This document shows, piece after piece, positions 27,788 through 37,582 of a stretch of DNA of 64,000 nt. The notes beneath the pieces were generated by a model. The model made no database searches. It saw nothing but the letters and a program-made list of their open reading frames with translations, and was not told where the DNA came from. The stretch is from Bacillus thuringiensis. GTDB taxonomy: Bacteria; Bacillota; Bacilli; Bacillales; Bacillaceae_G. The first letter of the stretch is position 1. Every line of letters starts with the position of its first letter. Both the position numbers and the translations under genes were made by a program. Where the stretch lies: NCBI RefSeq assembly GCF_001182785.1, contig NZ_CP012099.1:3160501-3224500 (forward strand), given 5' to 3'.

Positions 27788-29773
27788 TCAACACATTTTT
27801 GTAATTTGAACAACATTTTCTGTCGTAAATCCAAATAGATTCATGACTTCAGCTCCAGTTCCTGAAGCTCCAAATGTTTCAATTGATAGTACTTTTCCTT
27901 CGTGTCCTACATAACGTTCCCAACCGAGAGATACACCCATCTCAAGAGATACTCGTTTCGTTACAGAAGACGGAAGAACGGATTCTTTATATTCGTTCGA
28001 TTGGCGATCGAATAACTCCCAGCTCGGCATTGCAACGATGCGAACAGAAACTTGTTCTTCTTCTAATTTTGCTTTCGCACTAGCAGCTAAGGATACTTCA
28101 GAACCTGTCGCAATTAAAATTACATCCGGATTTTCATTTGTTTGTGTTAATACGTAAGCTCCTTTAGAGAGATTCTCTATGTTCGCTTTCGTTTCATTAA
28201 ACACCGGTAAATTTTGACGGCTCAGTACTAAAACGACTGGACCATCCGTTTGCTGTAAAGCATACGCCCAAGCACTTGCTGTTTCATTTGCATCTGACGG
28301 ACGGATAACTGTTAGACCAGGAATTGCTCGAAGCGCTGCCAATTGTTCAATTGGTTCATGCGTTGGACCATCTTCTCCTACAGCAATCGAATCATGTGTA
28401 AATACGTAAGTAACAGGTAACTTTTGCAGTGCAGCCAGTCGAATCGATGGACGAAGGTAATCATTAAATACAAAGAATGTACTTACGAAAGGTTTTACTC
28501 CTCCATGGAGAGCCAGTCCATTCGCTGCCGCGCCCATTGCATGTTCACGTACACCGAAGTATATATTTCGTCCAGCATACGATTCTACCGCGTACACAGC
28601 TTCACCTTTTATATCTGTCATAGTGGAATGAGAAAGATCTGCACTTCCACCGAAAATAGAAGGAATCGATTTCACATAATGATTAATAGCTTCCCCACTT
28701 GCAACACGAGTGGAAATCGTTTTTTCAATATCAAAGGATAGAATGTCTTTCGCTTCAATTAAAACATCACCTGTAATCGCTTTTTCTAATTCATCTGCTA
28801 GTGCAGGGTTCGACTCTCTGTATGAGTTGAACTGCTCATTCCAGTCATTTTCTTTTTCAATACCTTTTTGTTTCAGTTCATTAAAATGAGCTTTTACTTC
28901 TTCAGGTACAAAGAAATCTTCCTCATAATCCCAACCATACACTTGTTTTGTCGCTGTTGCCTCTTCTACTCCAAGCGGATTACCATGTGCTTTGTTCGTT
29001 CCAGCAACTTTTGGACTTCCATAACCTATAATAGTTCTAATTTCTATAAGAGTAGGTTGATCCGTATTTTCTTTCGCTGATTGAATAGCTTTTGTAATAG
29101 CATCGACATCGTTTCCATCTTCAACTCTTACATATTGCCAATGTACAGATTCTGCCCTTTTCTGAATATCTTCAGAGAAAGCAATGCCTAATTCACCATC
29201 AAGTGAAATTTCATTTGAATCATACAGTACAATTAACTTGCCAAGTTTCATATGTCCTGCCATTGACATCGCTTCATAAGCGACACCCTCCATTAAGTCA
29301 CCATCCCCGACTAAAGCGTACGTATTGTGATCTATAATAGAGTGACCATCCTTATTGAACTTCGCTGCTAAATGCGCTTCTGCCATTGCCATTCCGACAG
29401 CATTGGCAATCCCTTGTCCTAACGGGCCTGTCGTCGCTTCGACTCCAGAAGTATGACCAAACTCAGGATGTCCTGGTGTTTTACTGTTTAACTTTCTGAA
29501 GTTTTTCAAGTCATCAATTGAAACATCATATCCAGCTAAATGAAGCAGGCTATATAACAGACTAGATCCATGTCCCGCCGATAAAACGAAACGATCACGG
29601 TTAAACCATTCTGGGTGATTAGGATTGTAATTTAAATGATTCGCCCATAATGCATAAGCCATTGGTGCTGCTCCCATCGGAAGACCTGGATGACCTGAGT
29701 TTGCCGCATTAATAGCATCAATCGATAACGTACGAAGTGTATTCACTGCTAATTGATTTATGTTTTGTGTCAT
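27788..29773 (-). CDS. tkt: Transketolase
   Basis: 661 residues from the ATG at 29773 (GGGGGA nine bases before). Thiamine-diphosphate domain with [18 protein letters not shown] and [38 protein letters not shown] (motif GDG ... N), pyrimidine domain with [19 protein letters not shown] and [17 protein letters not shown], and C-terminal domain starting near [10 protein letters not shown]. Standard length. Converts xylulose 5-phosphate and ribose 5-phosphate; follows zwf at 40 bp, so the oxidative and non-oxidative branches share a transcript. Confidence 0.97.
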   Translation of the reverse strand: MTQNINQLAVNTLRTLSIDAINAANSGHPGLPMGAAPMAYALWANHLNYNPNHPEWFNRDRFVLSAGHGSSLLYSLLHLAGYDVSIDDLKNFRKLNSKTPGHPEFGHTSGVEATTGPLGQGIANAVGMAMAEAHLAAKFNKDGHSIIDHNTYALVGDGDLMEGVAYEAMSMAGHMKLGKLIVLYDSNEISLDGELGIAFSEDIQKRAESVHWQYVRVEDGNDVDAITKAIQSAKENTDQPTLIEIRTIIGYGSPKVAGTNKAHGNPLGVEEATATKQVYGWDYEEDFFVPEEVKAHFNELKQKGIEKENDWNEQFNSYRESNPALADELEKAITGDVLIEAKDILSFDIEKTISTRVASGEAINHYVKSIPSIFGGSADLSHSTMTDIKGEAVYAVESYAGRNIYFGVREHAMGAAANGLALHGGVKPFVSTFFVFNDYLRPSIRLAALQKLPVTYVFTHDSIAVGEDGPTHEPIEQLAALRAIPGLTVIRPSDANETASAWAYALQQTDGPVVLVLSRQNLPVFNETKANIENLSKGAYVLTQTNENPDVILIATGSEVSLAASAKAKLEEEQVSVRIVAMPSWELFDRQSNEYKESVLPSSVTKRVSLEMGVSLGWERYVGHEGKVLSIETFGASGTGAEVMNLFGFTTENVVQITKMC

Positions 29774-29812
29774 AGTAATCGTCCCCCTAAATGCTTTCAT
29801 GAAAGAAAGTAC

Positions 29813-31297
29813 TTATTTTTCCGTCTCTTGATCTAACCACCATTTAAATCCACTTTCTTGCAACAGTTCATTAGACGCTTCTGGACCATATGAACCAGAC
29901 TCATATTCATGAAGCGGTAATAAGTTTTCCTCGAACGCTTCAAGAATTGGTTGTACCCATTCCCATGACAATTCAACTTCTCTCCAATGTGCAAAGAATG
30001 TAGCGTCTCCACTCACAGCATCATGAATGAGTCTTTCATACGCTTCAGGTACTCCCACATCCGCTTGCTCACAAGTAAAGTTAATACGCATCGGTTCAAT
30101 TTCTCCATTTTTCAATGGATTTTTACTATTTAACTGTAATGAAACATTCTCACCTGGGCTAATTTCAATTATTAATAAGTTAGGTTCTGCATTTGGATTA
30201 TTATCTTGATATTGCTGTTTTAACGTATTTTTAAATTCGATTACAATACGAGTAGACTTTTCTTTCATTCGTTTTCCTGTTCGTATATAAAATGGAACGC
30301 CAGTCCAAAACGGATTATCGATCCACAAGCGAGCAGCAACAAATGTGTCTATGTTAGAAGAAGGATTTACTCCTGGTTCCTCTTTATACGCTACAACTTG
30401 CCCGCCCTTTATCTCTCCTGAAGAGTATTGACCGCGAATGATATGGCTTTGAACGTCTTCTTTTTTTACTTTGCGAAGCGTCTCCATTACCTTTCGTTTT
30501 TCCTCTCGAATTTCACATGCGTTAATTTTTTCCGGCAGATTCATAGCAGTCATCATTAATATTTGCAACATGTGATTTTGAACCATATCTCGAATGGCTC
30601 CTGCGTGATCATAATATCCAGCTCTTTCTTCAACCCCAACCGTTTCACTAGCTGTGATTTGTACATTTGCTATATGTTCTTTGTTCCAAATCGATTGGAG
30701 AACAGGATTTGCAAATTCTAGTGCTTCTAGGTTTTGAATCATCGGTTTACCTAAATAATGATCAATACGGTATATCTCGTCTTCTTCAAACGTGCGACTA
30801 AGCTTATCATTCAGCTCACGAGCAGATGTAAGGTCGTGCCCAAACGGTTTCTCAATCATCAGGCGTTTCCATCCATCCGTTTTATCAAGTCCGCTTTCCT
30901 TAATATTTAAAGCAATCGTCTCGAAAAATTCAGGAGCAACTGAAAGATAGAACATTCTATTACCTTTTATATGTAGTTCTTCTTCCCTTTCACGAACGAC
31001 TTGTAATAATCTCTCATAGTCTTCCGGCTTACTCACATCTAATGGACAATAACGAAAATTATCTAAAAAACCTTCCAGTTCCGGAGTACCTTCTTCCCTC
31101 TGACGAGAAAACGTCTCTATTGATTCTTTTATTCTTTCTTGAAAATCTTCATGAGATACTTGACGTCTTCCAAGCCCGATAACAGATATTTGCTTTGGAA
31201 GCTTTTGATCTCTATATAAGTTATATAGCGCGGGGTAAATTTTGCGTTTCGCTAAGTCCCCTGTCGCTCCAAATAAAACAAAGGTCATTGATTCCAA
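29813..31297 (-). CDS. zwf: Glucose-6-phosphate 1-dehydrogenase
   Basis: 494 residues. NADP motif LFGATGDLAKRKIYPALYNL near the N-terminus (residues 8-27), the substrate-binding IEKPFGHDL and YRIDHYLGKPMIQNLEALEFAN (about 174-199) with the catalytic His pair, and WxGVPFYIRTGKRM near residue 330. TTG start: GAGGGGGA lies the right distance before it, whereas the ATG three codons on would be too far. First gene of the zwf-tkt-gnd-tal unit. A broken second copy lies 365 bp upstream on the same strand. Confidence 0.96.
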   Translation of the reverse strand: MESMTFVLFGATGDLAKRKIYPALYNLYRDQKLPKQISVIGLGRRQVSHEDFQERIKESIETFSRQREEGTPELEGFLDNFRYCPLDVSKPEDYERLLQVVREREEELHIKGNRMFYLSVAPEFFETIALNIKESGLDKTDGWKRLMIEKPFGHDLTSARELNDKLSRTFEEDEIYRIDHYLGKPMIQNLEALEFANPVLQSIWNKEHIANVQITASETVGVEERAGYYDHAGAIRDMVQNHMLQILMMTAMNLPEKINACEIREEKRKVMETLRKVKKEDVQSHIIRGQYSSGEIKGGQVVAYKEEPGVNPSSNIDTFVAARLWIDNPFWTGVPFYIRTGKRMKEKSTRIVIEFKNTLKQQYQDNNPNAEPNLLIIEISPGENVSLQLNSKNPLKNGEIEPMRINFTCEQADVGVPEAYERLIHDAVSGDATFFAHWREVELSWEWVQPILEAFEENLLPLHEYESGSYGPEASNELLQESGFKWWLDQETEK

Positions 31298-31662
31298 GTT
31301 CAGTCCCCCTCTTGTTGTATAATCCTCGTCAATATACTAAAAATGAATTGTACAGAAGCTCATACTCTTATACTTCCTGTTTTTATAAAAAACAAAGAGT
31401 TATCTAATTCCAATTCTTTTTATACCTTTCGCTCTCTCATTGTCCCCAATATTAATAGTGGCAATTCAAAGCATTTCTACTGCAACTTACTTATTTATAG
31501 AACTTAACAAAATATTTTATATCTGATTACTTTTAGTAATTAAGTAATCTTATGTCTAGTATATTAACCACATAAATTATTATCGTCAATAAAAATGTCT
31601 TGAATTAAATACTATTTATTTCGTAATACTTTTCTAAGTGTATTCCTAGTTACCATTCATTT
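31298..31662. other. 365-bp AT-rich spacer upstream of zwf
   Basis: No ORF with a ribosome site. It holds the zwf promoter region and one small hairpin, GATTACTT/AAGTAATC (31525-31549), with no T-run. Nothing else stands out. Confidence 0.5.
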
Positions 31663-32362
31663 TTAAAGATAATGAACAATATAATAAATATCAGTTTCAT
31701 CAAAATCTTCAATTAATTTTCTGTTAAACTCGCGAGCAGACGTTACATTATAATCAAAAGGCTTCTCTATAATAAGACGGTTTAATCCTTTTGTAGCCCA
31801 CAATCCACTCTCCTTAATATTTAAAGCGATCACATCAAATACTTCTGGTACAACAGATAGATAAAACATACGGTTTTCAGGAATGTTTAATTCTGTTTCA
31901 CGCTTTTTTACAAGGCTAAGCAAATCTTGATAGCCCACTATATTCGCTGTATTTAATTGACAATAACGAAATGTGCTAATAAATTCCTCTACTCCTGATT
32001 GGTCATCAGTAGATATTCTAGAAAATGTAGTAAGGGATTGTCCTACTATTGTTTGAAATTCCACATCTGACATTGCCCTTCTGCCAATACCGATAATCGA
32101 AATAGATTGCGGTATATTTTGATTACTAAATAGATTGTATAAAGCAGGATAAATTTTACGTTTCGCTAAATCCCCTGTCGCTCCGAATAAAGTGAAATTT
32201 TAATCAGTGGGGGTTTTGTTCATCCCCACTGATTATTAGTGGAACCAATCGGGCTTTTATGGGCAGTTGATCCCCCACCTAACTTCTTTGCTTCCGCTGA
32301 ATTTTGAGGTAGGGGTCTTACTGCCCGTTAATGCGGGATAAAAGAAATGTCATTGAATCCAT
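31663..32362 (-). pseudogene. zwf: Second zwf gene, interrupted by bcr1 and truncated
   Basis: Homologue of the zwf above. ATG at 32362, after GGGAGAG, starts MDSMTF, and the frame then hits a 146-bp repeat. On the far side it resumes LFGATGDLAKRKIYPALYNL. Removing the repeat and one TTTAT restores an exact in-frame MDSMTFLLFGATGD. The gene ends early: the last residues read DETDIYYIVHYL then stop, where zwf reads RIDHYLGK, so the catalytic Asp-His-Tyr region and the C-terminal 300 residues are gone. Two lesions, so it is dead; only 180 of about 490 residues remain. Confidence 0.9.
32192..32337 (+). mobile_element. bcr1-like repeat inserted in zwf2 (146 bp)
   Basis: Flanked by ATAAA at 32187-32191 and 32338-32342, a five-base target duplication. 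Left end GTGAAATTTTAATCAG, right end GTTAATGCGGG. It has an internal perfect hairpin (AATCAGTGGGG/CCCCACTGATT) and a CCCG/CGGG stem at the right end. Length, ends and TTTAT duplication match the cereus-group element bcr1, from memory of that family. No ORF; movement in trans is presumed. Four shorter copies lie at 26720, 36981, 37388 and 47576. Confidence 0.85.
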
Positions 32363-32455
32363 TTGTTCTCTCCCTTTTAAAACAATTGCTAGAATAGAAT
32401 ATATAAGCTCATTCGCTACTTAGTACAATACTGTCTCTATAACCTCATACTTTAC

Positions 32456-33406
32456 CTAATATTTCTTCAATACAATTTTGCCAAGAGCACGTTCTGACTC
32501 ACTTATGTGGTGTGCTTTTTTTACACCTTCTACATGTAAAGGCAACACATGCGTTACGACAGGTTTAATCTTCCCGCCCTCAATTAATTCTGTAATAAGA
32601 GAAAGTTCATATCCGTTAGGTTCAGTAAATATATGTTCAGCCTGAATATTTTTCTCTATAGATATTTCAGTTCGCGGGACTTCTATACCCTTTGGACCAT
32701 AGATGGACGCTAACTTTCCATTTTGGGCAAGCACTTTATAACTATCCTTTAGTACATCCTCGCCTAACACATCAAATACAATATTGTAATTATGCAGGAG
32801 CTGAGAAAAGTCTTCTGTTTTGTAATCAATGACAGTATCAGCACCTAAACCCTTTACAAACTGTATGTTTTTCGTACTAGTCGTAGTTGCAACATGTGCA
32901 CCGAAGCTTTTTGCTAGCTGAATAGCAAACGTACCAATCCCGCCAGATCCAGCATGAATTAAAACCTTATTATCCTTTTGAACATTTGCGAACTTCACTA
33001 AACTTTGCCAACTTGTCAAACCTACTAGAGGGATTGATGCTGCTTCCTCAAAAGATAGATTTCTCGGTTTTTTCGCTACATACTTCTCATCTACTGCCAC
33101 GTACTCTGCATAAGTACCATTTCGTTCAATATCTGGACGACTATATACTTCATCCCCTACTTTAAATGCTGTAACGTTTGGCCCTATAGCAGTAACTACA
33201 CCTGCAACATCCCATCCTAAAACGAGCGGGAAGTCATAAGAAATTACGTCTTGAAGTAAACCTTCACGTATTTTCCAATCCACAGGATTTACACCAGCTG
33301 CATATACTTCAATCAGTATATCGTTGTCTCCCAATAGCGGTGTCTGCATTTCAATCTCTCGTAGTACGCTTTTATCTCCATATTGCATAAGTCCTATCGC
33401 TTTCAT
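32456..33406 (-). CDS. Zinc-free MDR NADP-dependent quinone oxidoreductase
   Basis: 316 residues from the ATG at 33406 (AAAGGAG eight bases before). GroES-like domain with VNPVDWKIREGLL and PLVLGWDVAGVV (about residues 38-75), then the Rossmann domain with VLIHAGSGGIGTFAIQLAKSFGAHV (about 149-173, GSGGIG). The zinc ligands of alcohol dehydrogenase are absent, so it belongs to the zeta-crystallin/quinone reductase type. Substrate unknown. It follows the LLM flavin gene by 14 bp on the same strand, so they are probably one operon. Confidence 0.9.
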   Translation of the reverse strand: MKAIGLMQYGDKSVLREIEMQTPLLGDNDILIEVYAAGVNPVDWKIREGLLQDVISYDFPLVLGWDVAGVVTAIGPNVTAFKVGDEVYSRPDIERNGTYAEYVAVDEKYVAKKPRNLSFEEAASIPLVGLTSWQSLVKFANVQKDNKVLIHAGSGGIGTFAIQLAKSFGAHVATTTSTKNIQFVKGLGADTVIDYKTEDFSQLLHNYNIVFDVLGEDVLKDSYKVLAQNGKLASIYGPKGIEVPRTEISIEKNIQAEHIFTEPNGYELSLITELIEGGKIKPVVTHVLPLHVEGVKKAHHISESERALGKIVLKKY

Positions 33407-33419
33407 TCTTTTCACTCCT

Positions 33420-34382
33420 TTACAATGCTGGGAAATGAGGTAGTACTTCTTCTCCTAGCTCATCCAATACTTCGTCAGCTGGACGTTGACCATCAAATAG
33501 AGCAAGGAATAAATGATTCACACCAATACTTTTATATATATCAAGTAATTCAATTAGTGCCTTACGCCCTGTACGGTAACCTAAACGGATCGGTGTAGGA
33601 CGTTCATTTGGATCTTCAGATAAATCTAAATGCATCGGTTGTATAAATGGTTTGAATACATCTGGATGATAATCCTCTACTAGTTCTCTCCATTGTCCAA
33701 TTGCTTCCGCCTGATGTACTGGACTACGTGGATAATACATCCATCCATCTCCATGTTCAGCGAACCAGTCCATATTTTGCTGACTAAAACCTGTAATAAA
33801 GGTTGGAATATGCTTAGACGGTTTTGGAACTAAATTCGCACCATGAACTTCTCCTAGTGTCGACTGGATAGACGGGAAGTTTTTATACAAAATTTCTTCC
33901 AAGTAAGCAAACGCTTCTCTAAACTTTTCACCTCGTGTTTCATGACTAACACCTAACGCCTTGAAATCAGCACGTCTGTCACCGGATGAAACGCCAAGCA
34001 TAATTCTTTCTGGAAATAGTTGATCTAATGTAGCAATTTCTTTCGCCACACGCAATGGATGACGAAGTGACAATACAGTTGCCGACGTTCCAAATGCGAT
34101 TTTCTCTGTTTTGCTTGCTAAATATGTCAAATAAATCATCATATCGTAAATTTGACCTGTTGCAGGATCACCAAAGTCAGGGTCTTGCAGCAATACATCG
34201 CGAAGCCATACACCTGTAAAACCGTATTGTTCTGCTTTTTGCACTAACTCTACTTGCTTTTCCATCGTTGGCGCATGAAACTGATAATTTTCAATCGGAA
34301 TGTGAACTCCTAATGTAAGTCGATCTTTCGCAAACATACGATTATATCCAAAATGATTCGCAAACTTTTCCATGTGTTTCAC
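33420..34382 (-). CDS. LLM-class (luciferase-like) flavin oxidoreductase
   Basis: 320 residues of the bacterial luciferase-like monooxygenase fold. Family segments: LVQKAEQYGFTGVWLRDV (about 44-61), ATLDQLFPERIMLGVSSGDRRADFKALGV (about 118-146) and HIPTFITGFSQQNMDWFAEHGDGWMYYP (about 187-214). It would use FMNH2 or F420-like cofactor; substrate unknown. GTG start at 34382, after AAGGA; an ATG three codons on is possible. Cotranscribed with the quinone reductase. The plus-strand operator A (34546) lies just upstream and controls the divergent gene, possibly both. Confidence 0.9.
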   Translation of the reverse strand: MKHMEKFANHFGYNRMFAKDRLTLGVHIPIENYQFHAPTMEKQVELVQKAEQYGFTGVWLRDVLLQDPDFGDPATGQIYDMMIYLTYLASKTEKIAFGTSATVLSLRHPLRVAKEIATLDQLFPERIMLGVSSGDRRADFKALGVSHETRGEKFREAFAYLEEILYKNFPSIQSTLGEVHGANLVPKPSKHIPTFITGFSQQNMDWFAEHGDGWMYYPRSPVHQAEAIGQWRELVEDYHPDVFKPFIQPMHLDLSEDPNERPTPIRLGYRTGRKALIELLDIYKSIGVNHLFLALFDGQRPADEVLDELGEEVLPHFPAL

Positions 34383-34802
34383 TCACTTTCCTTCATTCAT
34401 ATAAATCTATACTTTTCTTTCCTTTTGTTATTTCTTTTCAAATTTCATAGGCAATGCTGTAACACCACATTGTTGCCGATTGTAATCGTTATAACTTTCT
34501 TTGTGCTACGAGTGTTATTATAAATCGGCCATAACATGAATAACAGTACGTACTTTAAAGTGATGTAGGCACTTTTAAGTACCTATAGTAAGTGAGTAAT
34601 AATAAACGTAATGAATAAATCATGCCGTAAAAATAACATCTATTCTTTCTTCAAAAAGCTTTACAATTGCTTTCACAAGTACGTTGCATTGTTTCACGCA
34701 CTTCCCTCTTCTTTATATAAAATTCTCACTAACCAAATTCAAAATATTATACTTATTTTCCGTACTTTGCTATGCTATAACCACAAACAGGAGGTATAAA
34801 CA
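34383..34802. other. 420-bp divergent spacer
   Basis: Between the LLM gene (minus) and the MDR gene (plus). Besides operator A it holds no ORF with a good ribosome site; the short basic open frame 34611-34799 has none. The region is AT-rich and likely carries both promoters. Confidence 0.5.
34546..34582 (+). promoter_or_regulatory. Shared operator A (ACTTTAAAGT class) and promoter
   Basis: GTACGTACTTTAAAGTG followed by ATGTAGGCACTTTTAAGTAC. An extended -10 TGTTATTAT (hexamer 34516-34521) starts exactly 30 bases before it, as in the three other copies. It precedes the alcohol dehydrogenase-like gene by 220 bp. Other copies: 37208, 51384, 61842. Confidence 0.65.
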
Positions 34803-35798
34803 ATGAAAGCACAAATTATCCATTCTTTTGGGGACTCATCTGTATTTCAATTAGAAGAAGTTTCAAAACCGACACTTTTACCAGGTCATGTTCTAATCGA
34901 TGTAAAAGCAACAAGTGTAAATCCAATCGATACAAAAATGCGTAGTGGCGCTGTTTCAGCAGTTGCTCCTGAATTTCCAGCTATATTACATGGCGATGTA
35001 GCTGGTATTGTTATTGAAGTAGGAGAAGGTGTTTCGAATTTCAAATCTGGGGATGAAGTATACGGTTGTGCCGGAGGTTTTAAAGAAACTGGTGGTGCAC
35101 TTGCAGAATTTATGCTTGCTGATGCACGATTAATTGCTCACAAACCTAAAAATTTAACAATGGAAGAAGCAGCTGTCTTGCCATTAGTTGCAATTACAGC
35201 TTGGGAATCTTTATTTGATCGTGCAAATATTAAACCTGGTCAAAATATTCTCATTCATGGAGCTACTGGTGGCGTAGGACACGTAGCCATTCAACTAGCT
35301 AAATGGGCAGGCGCTAAAGTTTTTACAACCGCTTCTCAGCAAAGCAAAATAGACATCGCCCATCGTCTAGGAGCCGACATAGCTATTAATTATAAAGAAG
35401 AATCTGTTCAAGAATATGTACAAAAACATACGAACGGAAACGGATTTGAAGTTATATTTGATACAGTAGGCGGCAAGAATCTTGATCATTCTTTTGAAGC
35501 TGCTGCGGTCAACGGAACTGTCGTAACAATTGCAGCTCGTTCAACCCATGACCTCTCTCCTTTACACGCAAAAGGACTCTCTCTGCACGTTACTTTTATG
35601 GCGTTAAAAATATTACATACAGATAAACGTGACGCTTGCGGGGAAATTTTAACTAAACTAACGCAAATAGTAGAAGAAGGACACCTTCGACCATTGCTAG
35701 ATTCTAAACCTTTTACGTTTGATGAAGTTGCACAAGCACATGAATATTTGGAGTCAAATAAAGCAATTGGGAAAATAGTGTTGAAAAACGTTTGGTAA
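34803..35798 (+). CDS. MDR family zinc-free alcohol/quinone dehydrogenase
   Basis: 331 residues. GroES-like domain with VNPIDTKMRSG and ILHGDVAGIVIEVGEGV, Rossmann domain with ILIHGATGGVGHVAIQLAKWAGAKV (about 152-176, GATGGVG). The catalytic zinc ligands are missing. Similar in plan to the gene at 32456 but not a close copy. Start ATG follows an AGGAGG site. Preceded by operator A, shared with an HxlR gene, which suggests induction by a reactive carbonyl or quinone; that is inference. Confidence 0.91.
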   Translation: MKAQIIHSFGDSSVFQLEEVSKPTLLPGHVLIDVKATSVNPIDTKMRSGAVSAVAPEFPAILHGDVAGIVIEVGEGVSNFKSGDEVYGCAGGFKETGGALAEFMLADARLIAHKPKNLTMEEAAVLPLVAITAWESLFDRANIKPGQNILIHGATGGVGHVAIQLAKWAGAKVFTTASQQSKIDIAHRLGADIAINYKEESVQEYVQKHTNGNGFEVIFDTVGGKNLDHSFEAAAVNGTVVTIAARSTHDLSPLHAKGLSLHVTFMALKILHTDKRDACGEILTKLTQIVEEGHLRPLLDSKPFTFDEVAQAHEYLESNKAIGKIVLKNVW

Positions 35799-35907
35799 CT
35801 TTCACTAAATAATACAAATAACAGTGGGATTGCTTCGCCTTATCTTTGTCTTAAGAGGCGTGCCACAACCTTAAAAACTTTCCATCCTTTACAACAAGTA
35901 AAAAAAT

Positions 35908-35946
35908 AACAGCCGAATTTTTCTTATAGTAGAAAATTCGGCTGTT
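35908..35946. terminator. Bidirectional terminator
   Basis: AACAGCCGAATTTT pairs perfectly with AAAATTCGGCTGTT around an 11-base loop, between the MDR gene and the convergent SDR gene. Confidence 0.92.
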
Positions 35947-36052
35947 TGCATGTCGCAATTTGCTTTTTATATATTTCCATTAATAGATAAAATACAACTC
36001 ATTTGCCTTACCATCTTTACCTTCAACAGAATATTATGTTGTTTTTAATTTT

Positions 36053-36847
36053 TTAAAACACACTACGTACTAATCCCCCGTCTATTCGCAACGCGGAACC
36101 ATTAATTGCTGAAGAAAGTGGGCTGCTTAAGAAAGTGACAAGATTGGCAATTTCTTCTGGTCGAATAAGTCTTTGAATAATAGAGGTTGGTCGATTCTCT
36201 TTCATAAATCGCTTCTCAGCTTCTTCTATTGTCAATTGCTCATTAGGATAAAGACTATTTAACATAGTCTCCACTCCTTCCGTTAAAGTCGAACCGGGCA
36301 TTATAGTATTAACAGTCACATTCGTTCCTGTCGTCAGCTCAGCTAAACTGCGAGAAAGTGAGAGTTGCATCGTTTTAGTCGCACTATAATGAGCCATTTC
36401 TTGAGATGGCATAATAGCTGCTTCGCTAGCAATAAAGATGACTCTTCCTTCTTTTCTTTCAATCATTTGTTTTAAATACGAGCGAGTAAGTCGAACACCA
36501 CTCATAATATTGACTTCAAACAATTTAAACCAATCTTCATCAGGAATATCAAAATATTCTACAGGTTCAAAAATTCCTAAGTTGTTAATAAGAATGTCTA
36601 CTTCAGGGTACTTTTTAATCACATTTTGGCACCCTTGTTCTGTCCCTAAATCAGCTACTACGGGGTGAAGGATAGCATCAGGATACTGCGCTCGAATTTC
36701 TTTTATCGTTTGATTAACATTTTCTTCACGGCGTCCATTAATAAGTACAGTAGCTCCTTCCGCTACTAAAGAAGTGGCAATTGCTTTTCCAATCCCTGCC
36801 GTAGATCCAGTAACCAGTGCTGTTTTTCCTTTTAATTGCGTATGCAT
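36053..36847 (-). CDS. SDR family oxidoreductase
   Basis: 264 residues. Rossmann motif ALVTGSTAGIGKAIATSL (about residues 10-27), NNLG structural motif ILINNLGIFEP (about 86-96), catalytic Ser in VIFIASEAAIMPSQEMAHYSATKT with Y-x-x-x-K (YSATK, about 153-157) and C-terminal NGSALRIDGG. A classical NAD(P)H reductase; substrate unknown. ATG after a TTTGGAGGAATC site. Alone on the minus strand. Confidence 0.92.
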   Translation of the reverse strand: MHTQLKGKTALVTGSTAGIGKAIATSLVAEGATVLINGRREENVNQTIKEIRAQYPDAILHPVVADLGTEQGCQNVIKKYPEVDILINNLGIFEPVEYFDIPDEDWFKLFEVNIMSGVRLTRSYLKQMIERKEGRVIFIASEAAIMPSQEMAHYSATKTMQLSLSRSLAELTTGTNVTVNTIMPGSTLTEGVETMLNSLYPNEQLTIEEAEKRFMKENRPTSIIQRLIRPEEIANLVTFLSSPLSSAINGSALRIDGGLVRSVF

Positions 36848-36980
36848 ATAGATTCCTCCAAATTCATGTGCTAAATGATTGACTTACGTTGGAATAAATA
36901 ATTACGTTTATATTGTGGTGCACTTCTCTTATCTTTAACAGAAAATAAGCAAATCCACACTTGTTTCGAAAGAGTATAAA

Positions 36981-37024
36981 GTGAAACTTGAATCAGTGGG
37001 GGTCTTACTGCCCGTTAATGCGGG
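36981..37024 (+). mobile_element. bcr1-like repeat, 44-bp deletion form
   Basis: Same ends as the full copy with ATAAA at both flanks (36976-36980 and 37025-37029). The middle is gone; the sequence jumps from the left GTGGGGG to GTCTTACTGCCCG, i.e. a deletion between two G-runs. Confidence 0.75.
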
Positions 37025-37207
37025 ATAAACGAAAATTATGTAGCTATGGGACTCTGTACTGAATTAAAAATCGAAATTATCATCATTTAGATCTACTCGA
37101 TAATTCTGATTCTAATCATTGTAATGTTAAAAAATCACATCAACAGCAGAGTAAAGCTAAAACCAACTAGTAAATACCATTATGATATATATTAACTAGA
37201 AAGAAAA

Positions 37208-37245
37208 TTACGCACTTTAAAGTTCCATAGGAACAAAAAAGTGCC
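37208..37245 (+). promoter_or_regulatory. Shared operator B, decayed and geneless
   Basis: TTACGCACTTTAAAGTTCC followed by ATAGGAACAAAAAAGTGCC, with a CATTAT 30 bases before. Weaker match than A, C and D. No gene follows; bcr1-like repeats flank the area on both sides. Confidence 0.5.
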
Positions 37246-37387
37246 CTATTTACTATAATTTCTAACTTTTTATATTTACTAACGTAGTATCCTTTTCCAT
37301 CATAGAAAAGAATGTAAAATTACACATTCTTACATACAGTTATAAGATTATTTTTATCCTAATTAACTAAAAACCATATAACATAAA

Positions 37388-37475
37388 GTGAAACTTTAAT
37401 CACCCCGACCCCCACCTAACTTCTTGGCTTCCGCTGAATTTTGAGGCGGGGTCTTACTGCCCAGCAAATAGCGGG
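37388..37475 (+). mobile_element. bcr1-like repeat, 88-bp form
   Basis: Flanks ATAAA (37383) and ATAAC (37476). Contains the ACCTAACTTCTT-GGCTTCCGCTGAATTTTGAGG segment of the full copy and the GCGGG right end; the internal hairpin arm is lost. Confidence 0.75.
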
Positions 37476-37484
37476 ATAACATTC

Positions 37485-37519
37485 AAAAAAACCTTGCAGA
37501 AAAATTCTACAAGGTTTTT
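37485..37519 (-). terminator. Terminator of the neutral protease gene
   Basis: AAAAACCTTG pairs with CAAGGTTTTT, with a nested CAGAA/TTCTA stem; seven T follow on the minus strand. Confidence 0.85.
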
Positions 37520-37582
37520 GTCTATACATACAAATTAATCAATATATTAAAATAAAAGAGTTTGTAATTCATCACAATAATA

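Larger units (their letters stand above)
36848..37582. other. 735-bp spacer with repeats and operator B
   Basis: No credible gene. It contains two bcr1-like repeats, operator B and the neutral protease terminator (37485-37519), with AT-rich sequence between. It may once have held a gene behind operator B. Confidence 0.6.

Noticed and set aside
34611..34799. 62-aa basic plus-strand ORF before the MDR gene
   Set aside because: No ribosome site and low complexity; the promoter region is the better explanation.
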